This document shows positions 8,440 through 14,645 of a DNA stretch of 19,024 nucleotides, piece after piece. Source of the stretch: Anaerolineae bacterium (GTDB lineage Bacteria > Chloroflexota > Anaerolineae > JAADDB01); assembly GCA_015489285.1 (NCBI GenBank), contig WGAA01000008.1, positions 1 to 19,024 on the forward strand, given 5' to 3'. Position 1 is the stretch's first letter. Each line of letters starts with the position of its first letter. Below the pieces are notes generated by a model that had not been told where the DNA came from, searched no databases, and saw only the letters and a program-made list of their open reading frames with translations. Made by a program: the position numbers and the translations under genes.

Positions 8440-9351
8440 ATGAACGAGCGGTGGTTGGAGATAAGCGTTACCGTGGACCCGGAGGTGGCCGAGGCGGTAA
8501 GTGAGGTGTTCAACCGTTTGAACCCCACACCGGACGGCCGCAGCAGCGCCATCGTCGAGGTCCGGGGGTTCGACCCGGTCCACGGTCGGGACGCGTTACA
8601 CGCGGTCGTGCGCACGTACGTGCCCGATACGCCCGAGGGCCGGGAACGGCTTCGCCGCCTGGAGGTGGCTTTGGGCCACTTGAACGCCATCCGCCCCGTC
8701 CCCGAGCCCCGGGTTCGCGTCATCCACGCGGACGATTGGACCGAGGCGTGGAAGCGCCATTACAAGCCCATGCGCATCAGCGACCGCTGTTGGGTCGTCC
8801 CGGCCTGGCTGCCCGTCCCTCCCCTGGGCGAAGGGGAGATCGCCATCCGTCTGGAACCGGGGATGGCCTTTGGTACGGGCCTGCACCCCTCCACCCGGTT
8901 GGCCCTGCGCCTGCTGGAACGGGCGGACCCCGCGGGGAAACGGGTGCTGGACGTGGGCACGGGGTCCGGGATCCTGGCCGTGGCCGCGGCCCTCCTGGGG
9001 GCCCGGGAAGTCGTGGCTACGGATGTGGACCCCGTGGCCGTGGACGCGGCGCGGGACAACGTCCGGCGTAACCGGGTGGAATCCGTCGTACGGGTTGTGG
9101 AAGGGGCCTTGCCGACCGCGGCCTCCCCCTTCGACATCGTCGTCGTGAACATCCTGGCCCCGGTGATCATCGCCCTGCTGGATCAGGGCCTGTGGGAGCG
9201 GGTGCGCCCGGGGGGCGTGCTGATCCTTTCGGGCATTGTGGCCCCCCAGGAGACGGAGGTCATCCTGGCCGTGGGGGGGCGCGGCGGGACCCAGGTGGAC
9301 CGGATTCAGGAGGAGGATTGGGTGGGTTTGGCGTTTCGTCGACCGGAGTGA
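8440..9351 (+). CDS. prmA: Ribosomal protein L11 methyltransferase
   Basis: PrmA transfers methyl groups from S-adenosylmethionine to lysines and the N-terminus of ribosomal protein L11. The 303-residue protein starts with WLEISVTVDPEVAEAVSEVF, the usual N-terminal substrate-recognition domain. It carries the PrmA hallmark GMAFGTGLHPST at residues 141-152, the SAM-binding loop VLDVGTGSGILAVAAALLGA from residue 169, and VVNILAPVI as the catalytic-core strand. The start is fixed by homology at the N-terminus; a Shine-Dalgarno sequence is weak and distant, so translation may depend on coupling to the gene 28 nt upstream. The next gene, rsmE, follows after 4 nt, a pairing common in bacteria. Confidence 0.95.
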   Translation: MNERWLEISVTVDPEVAEAVSEVFNRLNPTPDGRSSAIVEVRGFDPVHGRDALHAVVRTYVPDTPEGRERLRRLEVALGHLNAIRPVPEPRVRVIHADDWTEAWKRHYKPMRISDRCWVVPAWLPVPPLGEGEIAIRLEPGMAFGTGLHPSTRLALRLLERADPAGKRVLDVGTGSGILAVAAALLGAREVVATDVDPVAVDAARDNVRRNRVESVVRVVEGALPTAASPFDIVVVNILAPVIIALLDQGLWERVRPGGVLILSGIVAPQETEVILAVGGRGGTQVDRIQEEDWVGLAFRRPE

Positions 9352-9355
9352 GAGG

Positions 9356-10084
9356 ATGAATACCCCGCGTTTCTTCGTCCCTCCCGAGGCCATCCGGGGG
9401 GACCGGGTGTACTTCGCCCCGGATCAGGCCCACCAGATCTACCGGGTGTTGCGACTGCGGCCGGACCAGGTGGTATACGTCCTGGACAACCGGGGGAACG
9501 TGTACACGGTGCGGCTGGACCGCGTGACCCGGGGGGAGGTGGTGGGCCGCATCGTGGATCGGCGGGAGGCGACGGGAGAGCCCCCGCTTCGCATCACCTT
9601 GTACCAGGCGTTGTTGAAAGGGGAGAAGATGGATTGGGTGTTGCAGAAGGGGACGGAGGTGGGGGTCCACACCTTTGTGCCCTTGCTCACCCGACGTTCC
9701 GTTGTGCGGCGACGGGAGCACAAGCCCCGGTGGGAACGCATCCTGCGAGAGGCCGCGGAGCAGAGCGGCCGAGCGTTCATTCCCCGTCTGGCCCCCGTTC
9801 ACACGTGGGAGGAGGCGTTGGCCGCGGTTCCCTCCTTCCCCCTGTGCCTTTTGGCGCACCCGGCGGAGGAAGCGCCTCCCCTCCGAGAGGTGGTTCGGGA
9901 GGGGGGTGTGGATTCGGTGGGGGTGTTCGTGGGACCTGAAGGGGGATTTACCGCGGAGGAGGTCCGGGCGGCCGTGGAGCGGGGATGTCGTCCCGTGCGG
10001 TTGGGGCCGCGGATCCTGCGGGCGGAGACGGCCGCGGTCGTCATCGTGACCCTCCTCCTCCACCGCTGGGGGGACATAGGGTAA
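9356..10084 (+). CDS. rsmE: 16S rRNA (uracil-1498-N3) methyltransferase
   Basis: RsmE methylates U1498 of 16S rRNA near the decoding centre. It is a SPOUT-fold enzyme with a knotted SAM site. The 242-residue length is standard. The N-terminal PUA-like part begins MNTPRFFVPPEAI and contains HQIYRVLRLRPDQ. The catalytic domain shows KGEKMDWVLQKGTEVG, REAAEQSGR, VGPEGGFT (GPEGGFT at residues 193-199) and the knot strand LGPRILRAETA, all characteristic of the family. The ATG at 9356 is chosen because GGAG lies 8 nt upstream and the open frame before it overlaps prmA. It is the last gene of the run that starts with the peptide transporter. Confidence 0.95.
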   Translation: MNTPRFFVPPEAIRGDRVYFAPDQAHQIYRVLRLRPDQVVYVLDNRGNVYTVRLDRVTRGEVVGRIVDRREATGEPPLRITLYQALLKGEKMDWVLQKGTEVGVHTFVPLLTRRSVVRRREHKPRWERILREAAEQSGRAFIPRLAPVHTWEEALAAVPSFPLCLLAHPAEEAPPLREVVREGGVDSVGVFVGPEGGFTAEEVRAAVERGCRPVRLGPRILRAETAAVVIVTLLLHRWGDIG

Positions 10085-10133
10085 CGTTCCCGGCTTTGCT
10101 GCATCTAAGGAAAGGCTACCTAAAGGCGGGGTG

Positions 10134-10167
10134 AGACTTCCAAATTCCTCGAAGATTTCGGAAGTCT
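10134..10167 (+). promoter_or_regulatory. Long hairpin in the trxB leader
   Basis: AGACTTCCAAAT at 10134-10145 pairs with ATTT-C-GGAAGTCT at 10155-10167, giving a 12-bp stem with one bulged C and a short loop. It lies between rsmE and trxB and has no U-tract, so it is a poor intrinsic terminator. It could be an operator or mRNA structure for trxB. I found no convincing promoter boxes in 10085-10212. Confidence 0.5.
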
Positions 10168-10212
10168 GACTCCCGAAAATGGAAACCTGTAACATCCAAG
10201 GAGGTGATACGC

Positions 10213-11247
10213 ATGGCGAAGCCCAAGTTAGAACATATCGTCATCATCGGCAGCGGTCCGGCCGGGTTTACCGCGGGCATTTACACGGCCCGGGCCAACT
10301 TCAATCCCGTCCTGTTCACGGGACACGAGATCGGCGGGCAGATCAGTCTGACGTATGAGGTGGAGAACTATCCCGGGTTCCCCGAACCCATTTCGGGGAC
10401 CGAGCTGGTAGAGCGGTTTCAGAAGCAGGCGGAACGCTTTGGGACCCGTCTTGTTTATGAGCTGGTGACGGAGGTGGATTTCCGGCGCTGGCCCTTTGTC
10501 ATCGTCTCCGAGACGGGTGAGGAGTACCGGGCCAAGGCGGTTATCGTCGCCACCGGTGCCACCCCCCGGAAGCTGCAGGTCCCCGGGGAGGCCGAGTACA
10601 CGGGCCGGGGCGTGAGCTACTGCGCCACCTGTGACGGCTTCTTCTTCACGGGAAAGCGCGTCATCGTCGTGGGCGGCGGGGACAGCGCGATGGAGGAGGG
10701 CCTCTTCCTCACCCGTTTTGCCAAGGAGGTCTTCGTGGTGCATCGCCGTGACCAGCTGCGTGCCAGCAAGATCCTCCAGCAGCGCGCGTTCAGCAACGAG
10801 AAGATGCAATTCATCTGGAACACGGTGGTGGAGGAGATCCTGGGCGACGGCACGAAGGTGACGGGCGTGCGCCTGCGCAACGTGAAGACGGGGGAGCGCC
10901 AGGACTTTCCCACGGATGGCGTGTTCGTCTTCATCGGTCACGAGCCGAACTCTTCCCTGTTCCGGGGTCAACTAGCGATGGACGAACGGGGTTACGTCAT
11001 CGTGGACCGTTACCAGCGGGCGAGCGTTCCCGGCGTCTTCGCCGCGGGGGAGATCGCGGATCACCGCTACCGTCAGGTGTCCACTTCGGTGGGACAGGGT
11101 GCATCCGCGGCAATGGAAGCCGAGCGCTTCCTCGCGGAAGTCGCGGACAAGGGGTACAAGGAGGCGGCTCGGGAGATCCTCGGTGAGCCCCTCCCCGGTC
11201 ACATTATTGTGGAACCCCTGGACGCGTTCGAGGAGAACAACGGGTAG
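10213..11247 (+). CDS. trxB: Thioredoxin reductase (FAD/NADPH)
   Basis: TrxB moves electrons from NADPH through FAD and a redox disulfide to thioredoxin in the cytoplasm. The 344-residue protein has an N-terminal FAD-binding GSGPAG at residues 13-18, the active-site CATC at 137-140, the NAD(P)H-binding GGGDSAMEEG, an HRRDQLRASK segment that fits NADPH recognition, and a C-terminal FAD motif FAAGEIADHRYRQVSTSVGQG. The last motif has Glu where Asp is usual (AAGD). About 30 residues extend past the usual end. The start ATG at 10213 is preceded by the near-perfect ribosome site AAGGAGGTGAT at 10198-10208; an in-frame GTG at 10204 lies inside that site and is unlikely. No thioredoxin gene is seen here, so a related partner cannot be excluded. 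Confidence 0.93.
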   Translation: MAKPKLEHIVIIGSGPAGFTAGIYTARANFNPVLFTGHEIGGQISLTYEVENYPGFPEPISGTELVERFQKQAERFGTRLVYELVTEVDFRRWPFVIVSETGEEYRAKAVIVATGATPRKLQVPGEAEYTGRGVSYCATCDGFFFTGKRVIVVGGGDSAMEEGLFLTRFAKEVFVVHRRDQLRASKILQQRAFSNEKMQFIWNTVVEEILGDGTKVTGVRLRNVKTGERQDFPTDGVFVFIGHEPNSSLFRGQLAMDERGYVIVDRYQRASVPGVFAAGEIADHRYRQVSTSVGQGASAAMEAERFLAEVADKGYKEAAREILGEPLPGHIIVEPLDAFEENNG

Positions 11248-11256
11248 TTGGCGCAG

Positions 11257-11289
11257 GGACTCCCGAGGTCTGTCGGGCCTCGGGAGTCC
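11257..11289 (+). terminator. Perfect 12-bp hairpin between trxB and the PEBP gene
   Basis: GGACTCCCGAGG at 11257-11268 is exactly complementary to CCTCGGGAGTCC at 11278-11289, with a 9-nt loop. It begins 9 nt after the trxB stop. Only a short CTTTG follows, so it is a terminator without a real U-tract, or an mRNA 3'-end stabiliser. The stem is seen; function is inferred. Confidence 0.6.
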
Positions 11290-11334
11290 GGTGGCCTTTG
11301 AACGTCTTTCTTGGAACTTGGGAAGGGGGCGAGT

Positions 11335-11883
11335 ATGCGTTGGGTACGGGTGGTCCTTCCCCTCCTCGTGGTCCTTTCGTTGGTGTTGACGGCCTGCGGC
11401 ACCCCGAGCCCCACCATCAACCTCCAGGTCCGCTCGGACGCGTTCGATAACGGGGGATTCATTCCGACCCGTTACACGTGTGACGGCGAGGACGTTTCCC
11501 CGCCCCTCACGTGGTCCGCGGGCCCGCCGGAAACGCAAACGTACCTCCTCCTCGTCAGGGACCCCGATGCGCCCGGCGGGACCTTCATCCACTGGGTGCT
11601 CTACAATATCCCCCGGGAACGCACGACATTGCCCGAGGCCGTGCCCCCGCTTCCCCAGGTGGAGGGCATCGGGATGCAGGGGACGAACGATTTCGGTCCC
11701 GATGTCATCGGCTATCGGGGGCCGTGCCCGCCTCCGGGAAAGGCCCATCGGTATTACTTCACCGTTTACGCGCTGAACGCGACCCTCTCCCTGGCTCCGG
11801 GCGCGTCGGCCCGTGCGGTGCGCAAGGCCATGAAGGGCCACGTGCTGACGGAAGGCACGTGGATGGGGAAGTACAAGCGGTAG
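11335..11883 (+). CDS. PEBP-family (YbhB/YbcL-like) lipoprotein
   Basis: This 182-residue protein belongs to the phosphatidylethanolamine-binding protein superfamily (bacterial YbhB/YbcL, Raf-kinase-inhibitor-like). The signal peptide ends LVLTAC, with lipidated Cys21, so it should sit on the outer face of the cytoplasmic membrane. Family motifs are clear: YTCDGEDVSPPLTW, DPDAPGGTFIHWVLYNIP and GYRGPCPPPGKAHRYYFTVYAL, which line the anion/ligand pocket. The ATG at 11335 has GGAAGGGGG shortly upstream and gives a proper signal peptide. Bacterial members have no well-established enzymatic role, so the biological function is unknown. It may be co-transcribed with trxB if the hairpin between them is leaky. 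Confidence 0.9.
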   Translation: MRWVRVVLPLLVVLSLVLTACGTPSPTINLQVRSDAFDNGGFIPTRYTCDGEDVSPPLTWSAGPPETQTYLLLVRDPDAPGGTFIHWVLYNIPRERTTLPEAVPPLPQVEGIGMQGTNDFGPDVIGYRGPCPPPGKAHRYYFTVYALNATLSLAPGASARAVRKAMKGHVLTEGTWMGKYKR

Positions 11884-11890
11884 GGTCCGT

Positions 11891-11919
11891 TTGACAGGAG
11901 ACGGCCTTTGGAGTACAGT
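11891..11919 (+). promoter_or_regulatory. Strong sigma-70-type promoter of the riboflavin transporter unit
   Basis: A perfect -35 TTGACA at 11891-11896 is followed after exactly 17 bp by TACAGT at 11914-11919 (four of six consensus bases). Transcription would start near 11926, about 23 nt before the FMN riboswitch. The -10 box sits in the loop of an 8-bp inverted repeat, AGACGGCC at 11899-11906 and GGCCGTCT at 11922-11929. Confidence 0.7.
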
Positions 11920-11948
11920 ACGGCCGTCTGTGAAATAAGGACGACGTC

Positions 11949-12145
11949 CACCTTCGGGGCAGGGTGAGCCCTTCACGGGGCAATTCCCGACCGGCGGTGA
12001 TGGGGCTTGGCCCCTCAGCCCGCGAGCGGCCCCGGCGCCCGGACTCTCTCCCAACGTCCGGGGGCACCGACATAGGTCGGAACGGGGTGTCAGCAGATCC
12101 GGTGTGAATCCGGAGCCGACGGTATAGTCCGGATGGGAGAAGGTG
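11949..12145 (+). ncRNA. FMN riboswitch (RFN element) aptamer
   Basis: The sequence carries the conserved RFN blocks in order: GGGGCAGGGTGA near 11956, CCCGACCGGCGGTGATGGGG, CAGCCCGCGAGCGG near 12016, GATCCGGTGTGAATCCGG near 12096-12113, GAGCCGACGGTATAGTCCGGA, and the terminal GGATGGGAGAAGG. The closing P1 helix is CACCTTC (11949-11955) with GAAGGTG (12139-12145). The variable region is enlarged by two small stems, CCCGGAC/GTCCGGG and CCGAC/GTCGG, between about 12038 and 12080. It should bind FMN and switch off the downstream riboflavin transporter genes. A terminator follows. Confidence 0.95.
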
Positions 12146-12148
12146 AGG

Positions 12149-12188
12149 CGTCAACGGTGGTCCGCGCGCGTCGCGCGCGGCGTTGACG
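12149..12188 (+). promoter_or_regulatory. Stable linker hairpin in the riboswitch expression platform
   Basis: CGTCAACG at 12149-12156 pairs with CGTTGACG at 12181-12188. The interior contains the nearly perfect palindrome CCGCGCGCG-T-CGCGCGCGG. It should fold in both riboswitch states and bring P1 close to the terminator. There is no U-tract. Confidence 0.65.
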
Positions 12189-12197
12189 TGTGCTCGC

Positions 12198-12231
12198 AGC
12201 CCCGAGGGGAAGATCCCTCGGGGCTTTTTTG
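12198..12231 (+). terminator. Riboswitch-controlled intrinsic terminator
   Basis: AGCCCCGAGGG at 12198-12208 pairs perfectly with CCCTCGGGGCT at 12215-12225, followed by six T. It lies between the FMN aptamer and ribX, so it is the expected OFF structure. Its 5' arm is also complementary to the 5' P1 strand of the aptamer at 11951-11960. Confidence 0.92.
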
Positions 12232-12308
12232 TCGGTAGGGCCGCAGGGCCCGCACGACGGAACGCGCCCCGCGCCCGAAGGTGGTCGTCCCGAGGAGGTG
12301 CTCGGTCG

Positions 12309-13085
12309 ATGACCACACAGGGTTGGTATACACGCGGTTGGATACGGGGGATGCTGTTGCTGTTCAGCGGCCTCCTTTTCCTCCTCTTGTGGGAGGGATT
12401 GGTGCGGTGGCAGCATTATCCCCCCTACATCTTGCCCTCGCCGGAGCTCGTGGCCCGCAAGGGACTCCGGGCCCTGCAGGACGGCACGTTGTGGCGCCAC
12501 ACCCGGGTGACCCTGGTGGAGATCCTGGGAGGTTTGGCCCTGGGGGTGAGTGGGGCCACCGTGCTGGGTTATCTCCTCGCCAAACACCCCCTGTTGGAGC
12601 ACCTGGTGGGGCCCTATGTGGTGGCGGCCCAGGCGATCCCTGTGGTGGCTCTGGCGCCCCTGGTCATCCTGTGGGCCGGATCGGGCTTGTGGGCCAAGAT
12701 CCTGGTCGCGGCCCTTACCCTTTTCTTCCCCACCCTGGTGAACACGATGGTGGGGATCCGTTCTGTGGAACAGCGGTACATGGAGCTCATGCGGGTGCTC
12801 AACGCCAACCGCTGGCAGATATTCCGCCTGGTGGAGGTGCCTGCGGCCCTGCCCATTCTCCTGGGAGGGTTGAAGATCGGCACGGTGTTGGCCGTCATCG
12901 GCGCGGTCGTGGGGGAGTTCGTCGCCGCGGACCAGGGATTGGGCTTCCTCATCAACCTGACGTCCCGGGGGACGTTGGACACCGCGCTGCTTTTCGTGGC
13001 CGTTGGGACCCTGGTTCTCATCGCGTTGGCCCTGTACTCAGGCGTCGGTTACGTGGAATCCCGCGTGCTTCGCTGGCGCGGATAA
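12309..13085 (+). CDS. ribX: Riboflavin ABC transporter permease (RibX-like)
   Basis: This 258-residue integral membrane protein belongs to the NitT/TauT/SsuC-like permease family. The FMN riboswitch in front of it and the NMT1-type binding protein after it fit RibXY, a riboflavin uptake system described in Chloroflexus and relatives. Hydrophobic helices start at MLLLFSGLLFLLLWEGLV. The cytoplasmic EAA loop that docks the ATPase is ELMRVLNANRWQIFRLVEVPAALP. GAVVGEFVAADQGLGFLI is typical of this family. The start ATG at 12309 has AGGAGGTG at 12293-12300, 8 nt away; the open frame extends upstream into the terminator but lacks such support. The assignment to riboflavin rests on the riboswitch rather than on the protein itself. 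Confidence 0.87.
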   Translation: MTTQGWYTRGWIRGMLLLFSGLLFLLLWEGLVRWQHYPPYILPSPELVARKGLRALQDGTLWRHTRVTLVEILGGLALGVSGATVLGYLLAKHPLLEHLVGPYVVAAQAIPVVALAPLVILWAGSGLWAKILVAALTLFFPTLVNTMVGIRSVEQRYMELMRVLNANRWQIFRLVEVPAALPILLGGLKIGTVLAVIGAVVGEFVAADQGLGFLINLTSRGTLDTALLFVAVGTLVLIALALYSGVGYVESRVLRWRG

Positions 13086-13103
13086 CAAGAAGGAGGCGAT
13101 AGA

Positions 13104-14108
13104 ATGATGGGTAGACGATACGGGTGGTTTCTCGCTGGTGTTTTTCTGCTTTTGCTCCTTGCCGGGTGTGCGCCCCGAACCGCCACGCCCCAGGGGACGG
13201 AGCATGTGGTTCTGGCCCTGGGGTATATCCCCAGCGTTCAATTTGCCCCTTTTTACGTGGCCCAGGATAAGGGGTTCTTCGCGGAGGAGGGGCTGGATGT
13301 GGAGTTCCGTCACGGGTTCGAGACGGATTTCCTCAAGCTGGTCGCGGCGGGGGATATCCCCTTTGTCGTGGCGTCGGGAGAGGAGGTCATCCTGGGGCGT
13401 TCCCGGGGATTGCCGGTGACGTACGTTGCCCAGTGGTACACCCGTTTTCCCGTAGCCCTCTTCGCGCTGGCCCGCAGCCACATCACCCGTCCGCAGGATG
13501 TGGAGGGACGCACCGTGGGCATCCCCGGCCCCTTTGGGGCCACCTATGTGGGCTGGAAGGCCCTGGTGTACGCGACGGGTATCGACGAGAGTCGGGTCAA
13601 GGTGGAAAGCATTGGGTTCACCCAGGCGGCCGCGGTGAAGGAGGGGAAGGTGGACGCTGCCATGGATTACATTGTCAACGGCCCGGTCCGGTTGCGCCTG
13701 GCCGGGGAAGAGGTGGTGGTCTTTCCTGTGTCCGACTACATCGACTTGCCCTCCAACGGGCTGGTGACCTCCGAGGCGGTCATCCGCACCCGACCCGATC
13801 TGGTGACCCGGATGACCCGGGCCATGCTGCGCGGCATCCGGTACACCCTGGATCACCCGGACGAGGCCTTTGCCACGGCCCTCCGCCACGTGCCCGAAGC
13901 GGGAGGGGAGCAGGAACGGGTGAGTCGGGCCGTGTTCGACGCCTCCCTGCCCTTGTGGACGCCCCCGCCCGGGCGGCCTTTAGGGCATACGGACCTCACC
14001 CGCTGGGAGCAGGCGGAGGAGTTCCTGCGCCGGATGGGCCTCATCGAACGCCACGTGGACGTGACGAACATCGCGACCAACGATTTCGTCAAGCGGGCGG
14101 GGTTTTAA
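13104..14108 (+). CDS. ribY: Riboflavin-binding lipoprotein (RibY-like, NMT1/THI5 family)
   Basis: This 334-residue binding lipoprotein has a signal peptide ending LLAGC (lipidated Cys22), then an NMT1/THI5-like periplasmic-binding fold: LALGYIPSVQFAPFYVAQDKGFFAEEGLDV, a central GRTVGIPGPFGATYVGWKAL, and KEGKVDAAMDYIVNGPV. This family binds thiamine precursors, riboflavin and similar ligands. Because the unit is controlled by an FMN riboswitch, riboflavin is the likely ligand. AAGGAGG lies 8 nt before the ATG; a second ATG follows directly. The gene begins 18 nt after ribX. After its stop, the locus is interrupted by 537 nt of repeats before the ATPase gene. Confidence 0.87.
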   Translation: MMGRRYGWFLAGVFLLLLLAGCAPRTATPQGTEHVVLALGYIPSVQFAPFYVAQDKGFFAEEGLDVEFRHGFETDFLKLVAAGDIPFVVASGEEVILGRSRGLPVTYVAQWYTRFPVALFALARSHITRPQDVEGRTVGIPGPFGATYVGWKALVYATGIDESRVKVESIGFTQAAAVKEGKVDAAMDYIVNGPVRLRLAGEEVVVFPVSDYIDLPSNGLVTSEAVIRTRPDLVTRMTRAMLRGIRYTLDHPDEAFATALRHVPEAGGEQERVSRAVFDASLPLWTPPPGRPLGHTDLTRWEQAEEFLRRMGLIERHVDVTNIATNDFVKRAGF

Positions 14109-14645
14109 ACGTCATTCGTCACCCGTCATGCGTCAGGCGCAGAGGGGGAGCTGGCGCGGTGGGCGCAGTTTGGCCTGAGGACGTGATACGTGATACGTGA
14201 TGCGTGATGCGTAACTTGGGGAGAGGGCTGGCGCGGTGGGGTCAATCTTGTGTCCACGCCATCCTCGCACGGCGCTGAACCGCCGTGCTTATTAAAGCAA
14301 AGCCCTCCGGGCTCTCCGGCGTGAGGCCGCAGGCCTTCGCTAGGATGAGCCGGGCGGTTTAGCGCCCGGCGTTGCTGGGCCAACCTTTCGTTCGTCGGTC
14401 GTCATCCGTCACACGTCATACGTCATGCGTCGGTGAGAACGTTGGCACCCCAAGCGCGGCTTGGCTTGAGGACGTGATTCGTGATGCGTGATGCGTAATT
14501 TGGGCAGGAGAGTTGGCGCGGTGGGGCCAATCTTGTCTTCGCGCCAGTCCCTTAATCGTCAATCGTCAATCGTTAATCGTTGTCTTACCACGCCAGCCGA
14601 TTACTCGTTACGCCGTTACTCATTAGGAGTAGGAGCTCGTAAGGT
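14109..14645. repeat. Intergenic repeat block with 7-bp arrays and two larger imperfect direct repeats
   Basis: This 537-nt stretch has no credible gene. It contains degenerate 7-bp tandem arrays of CGTCATN type (14110-14137, 14400-14434), CGTGATN type (14182-14216, 14473-14500) and CGTCAAT type (14557-14584), plus CGTTACT-type remnants at 14606-14627. The arrays and their flanks form two imperfect copies about 291 bp apart (14110-14265 and 14400-14548), sharing GGCGCGGTGGGG(T/C)CAATCTTGT and TTGAGGACGTGAT-like blocks. A palindromic element lies between the copies. All units are seen by eye; the mechanism of spread is unknown. Confidence 0.8.
14260..14370. repeat. BIME-like element with two inverted palindromic hairpins
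   Basis: GCACGGCG-CTGAAC-CGCCGTGC (14267-14288) and GCCGGGCG-GTTTAG-CGCCCGGC (14349-14370) are perfect 8-bp-stem hairpins. The core of the second, read in reverse complement (GGCGCTAAACCGCC), matches the core of the first (GGCGCTGAACCGCC) at 13 of 14 bases, so they are inverted copies. CATCCT at 14260-14265 also pairs with AGGATG at 14342-14347. The layout resembles paired REP sequences (BIME) or a small non-autonomous element. Confidence 0.65.

Noticed and set aside
14126..14383. An 85-codon minus-strand frame in the repeat block
   Set aside because: Its HHASRITYH-like peptide is the direct translation of the 7-bp repeats and its other half comes from the palindromic element.
14109..14645. 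A CRISPR array
   Set aside because: The units are 7-bp tandem repeats without unique spacers, and there are no cas genes nearby.
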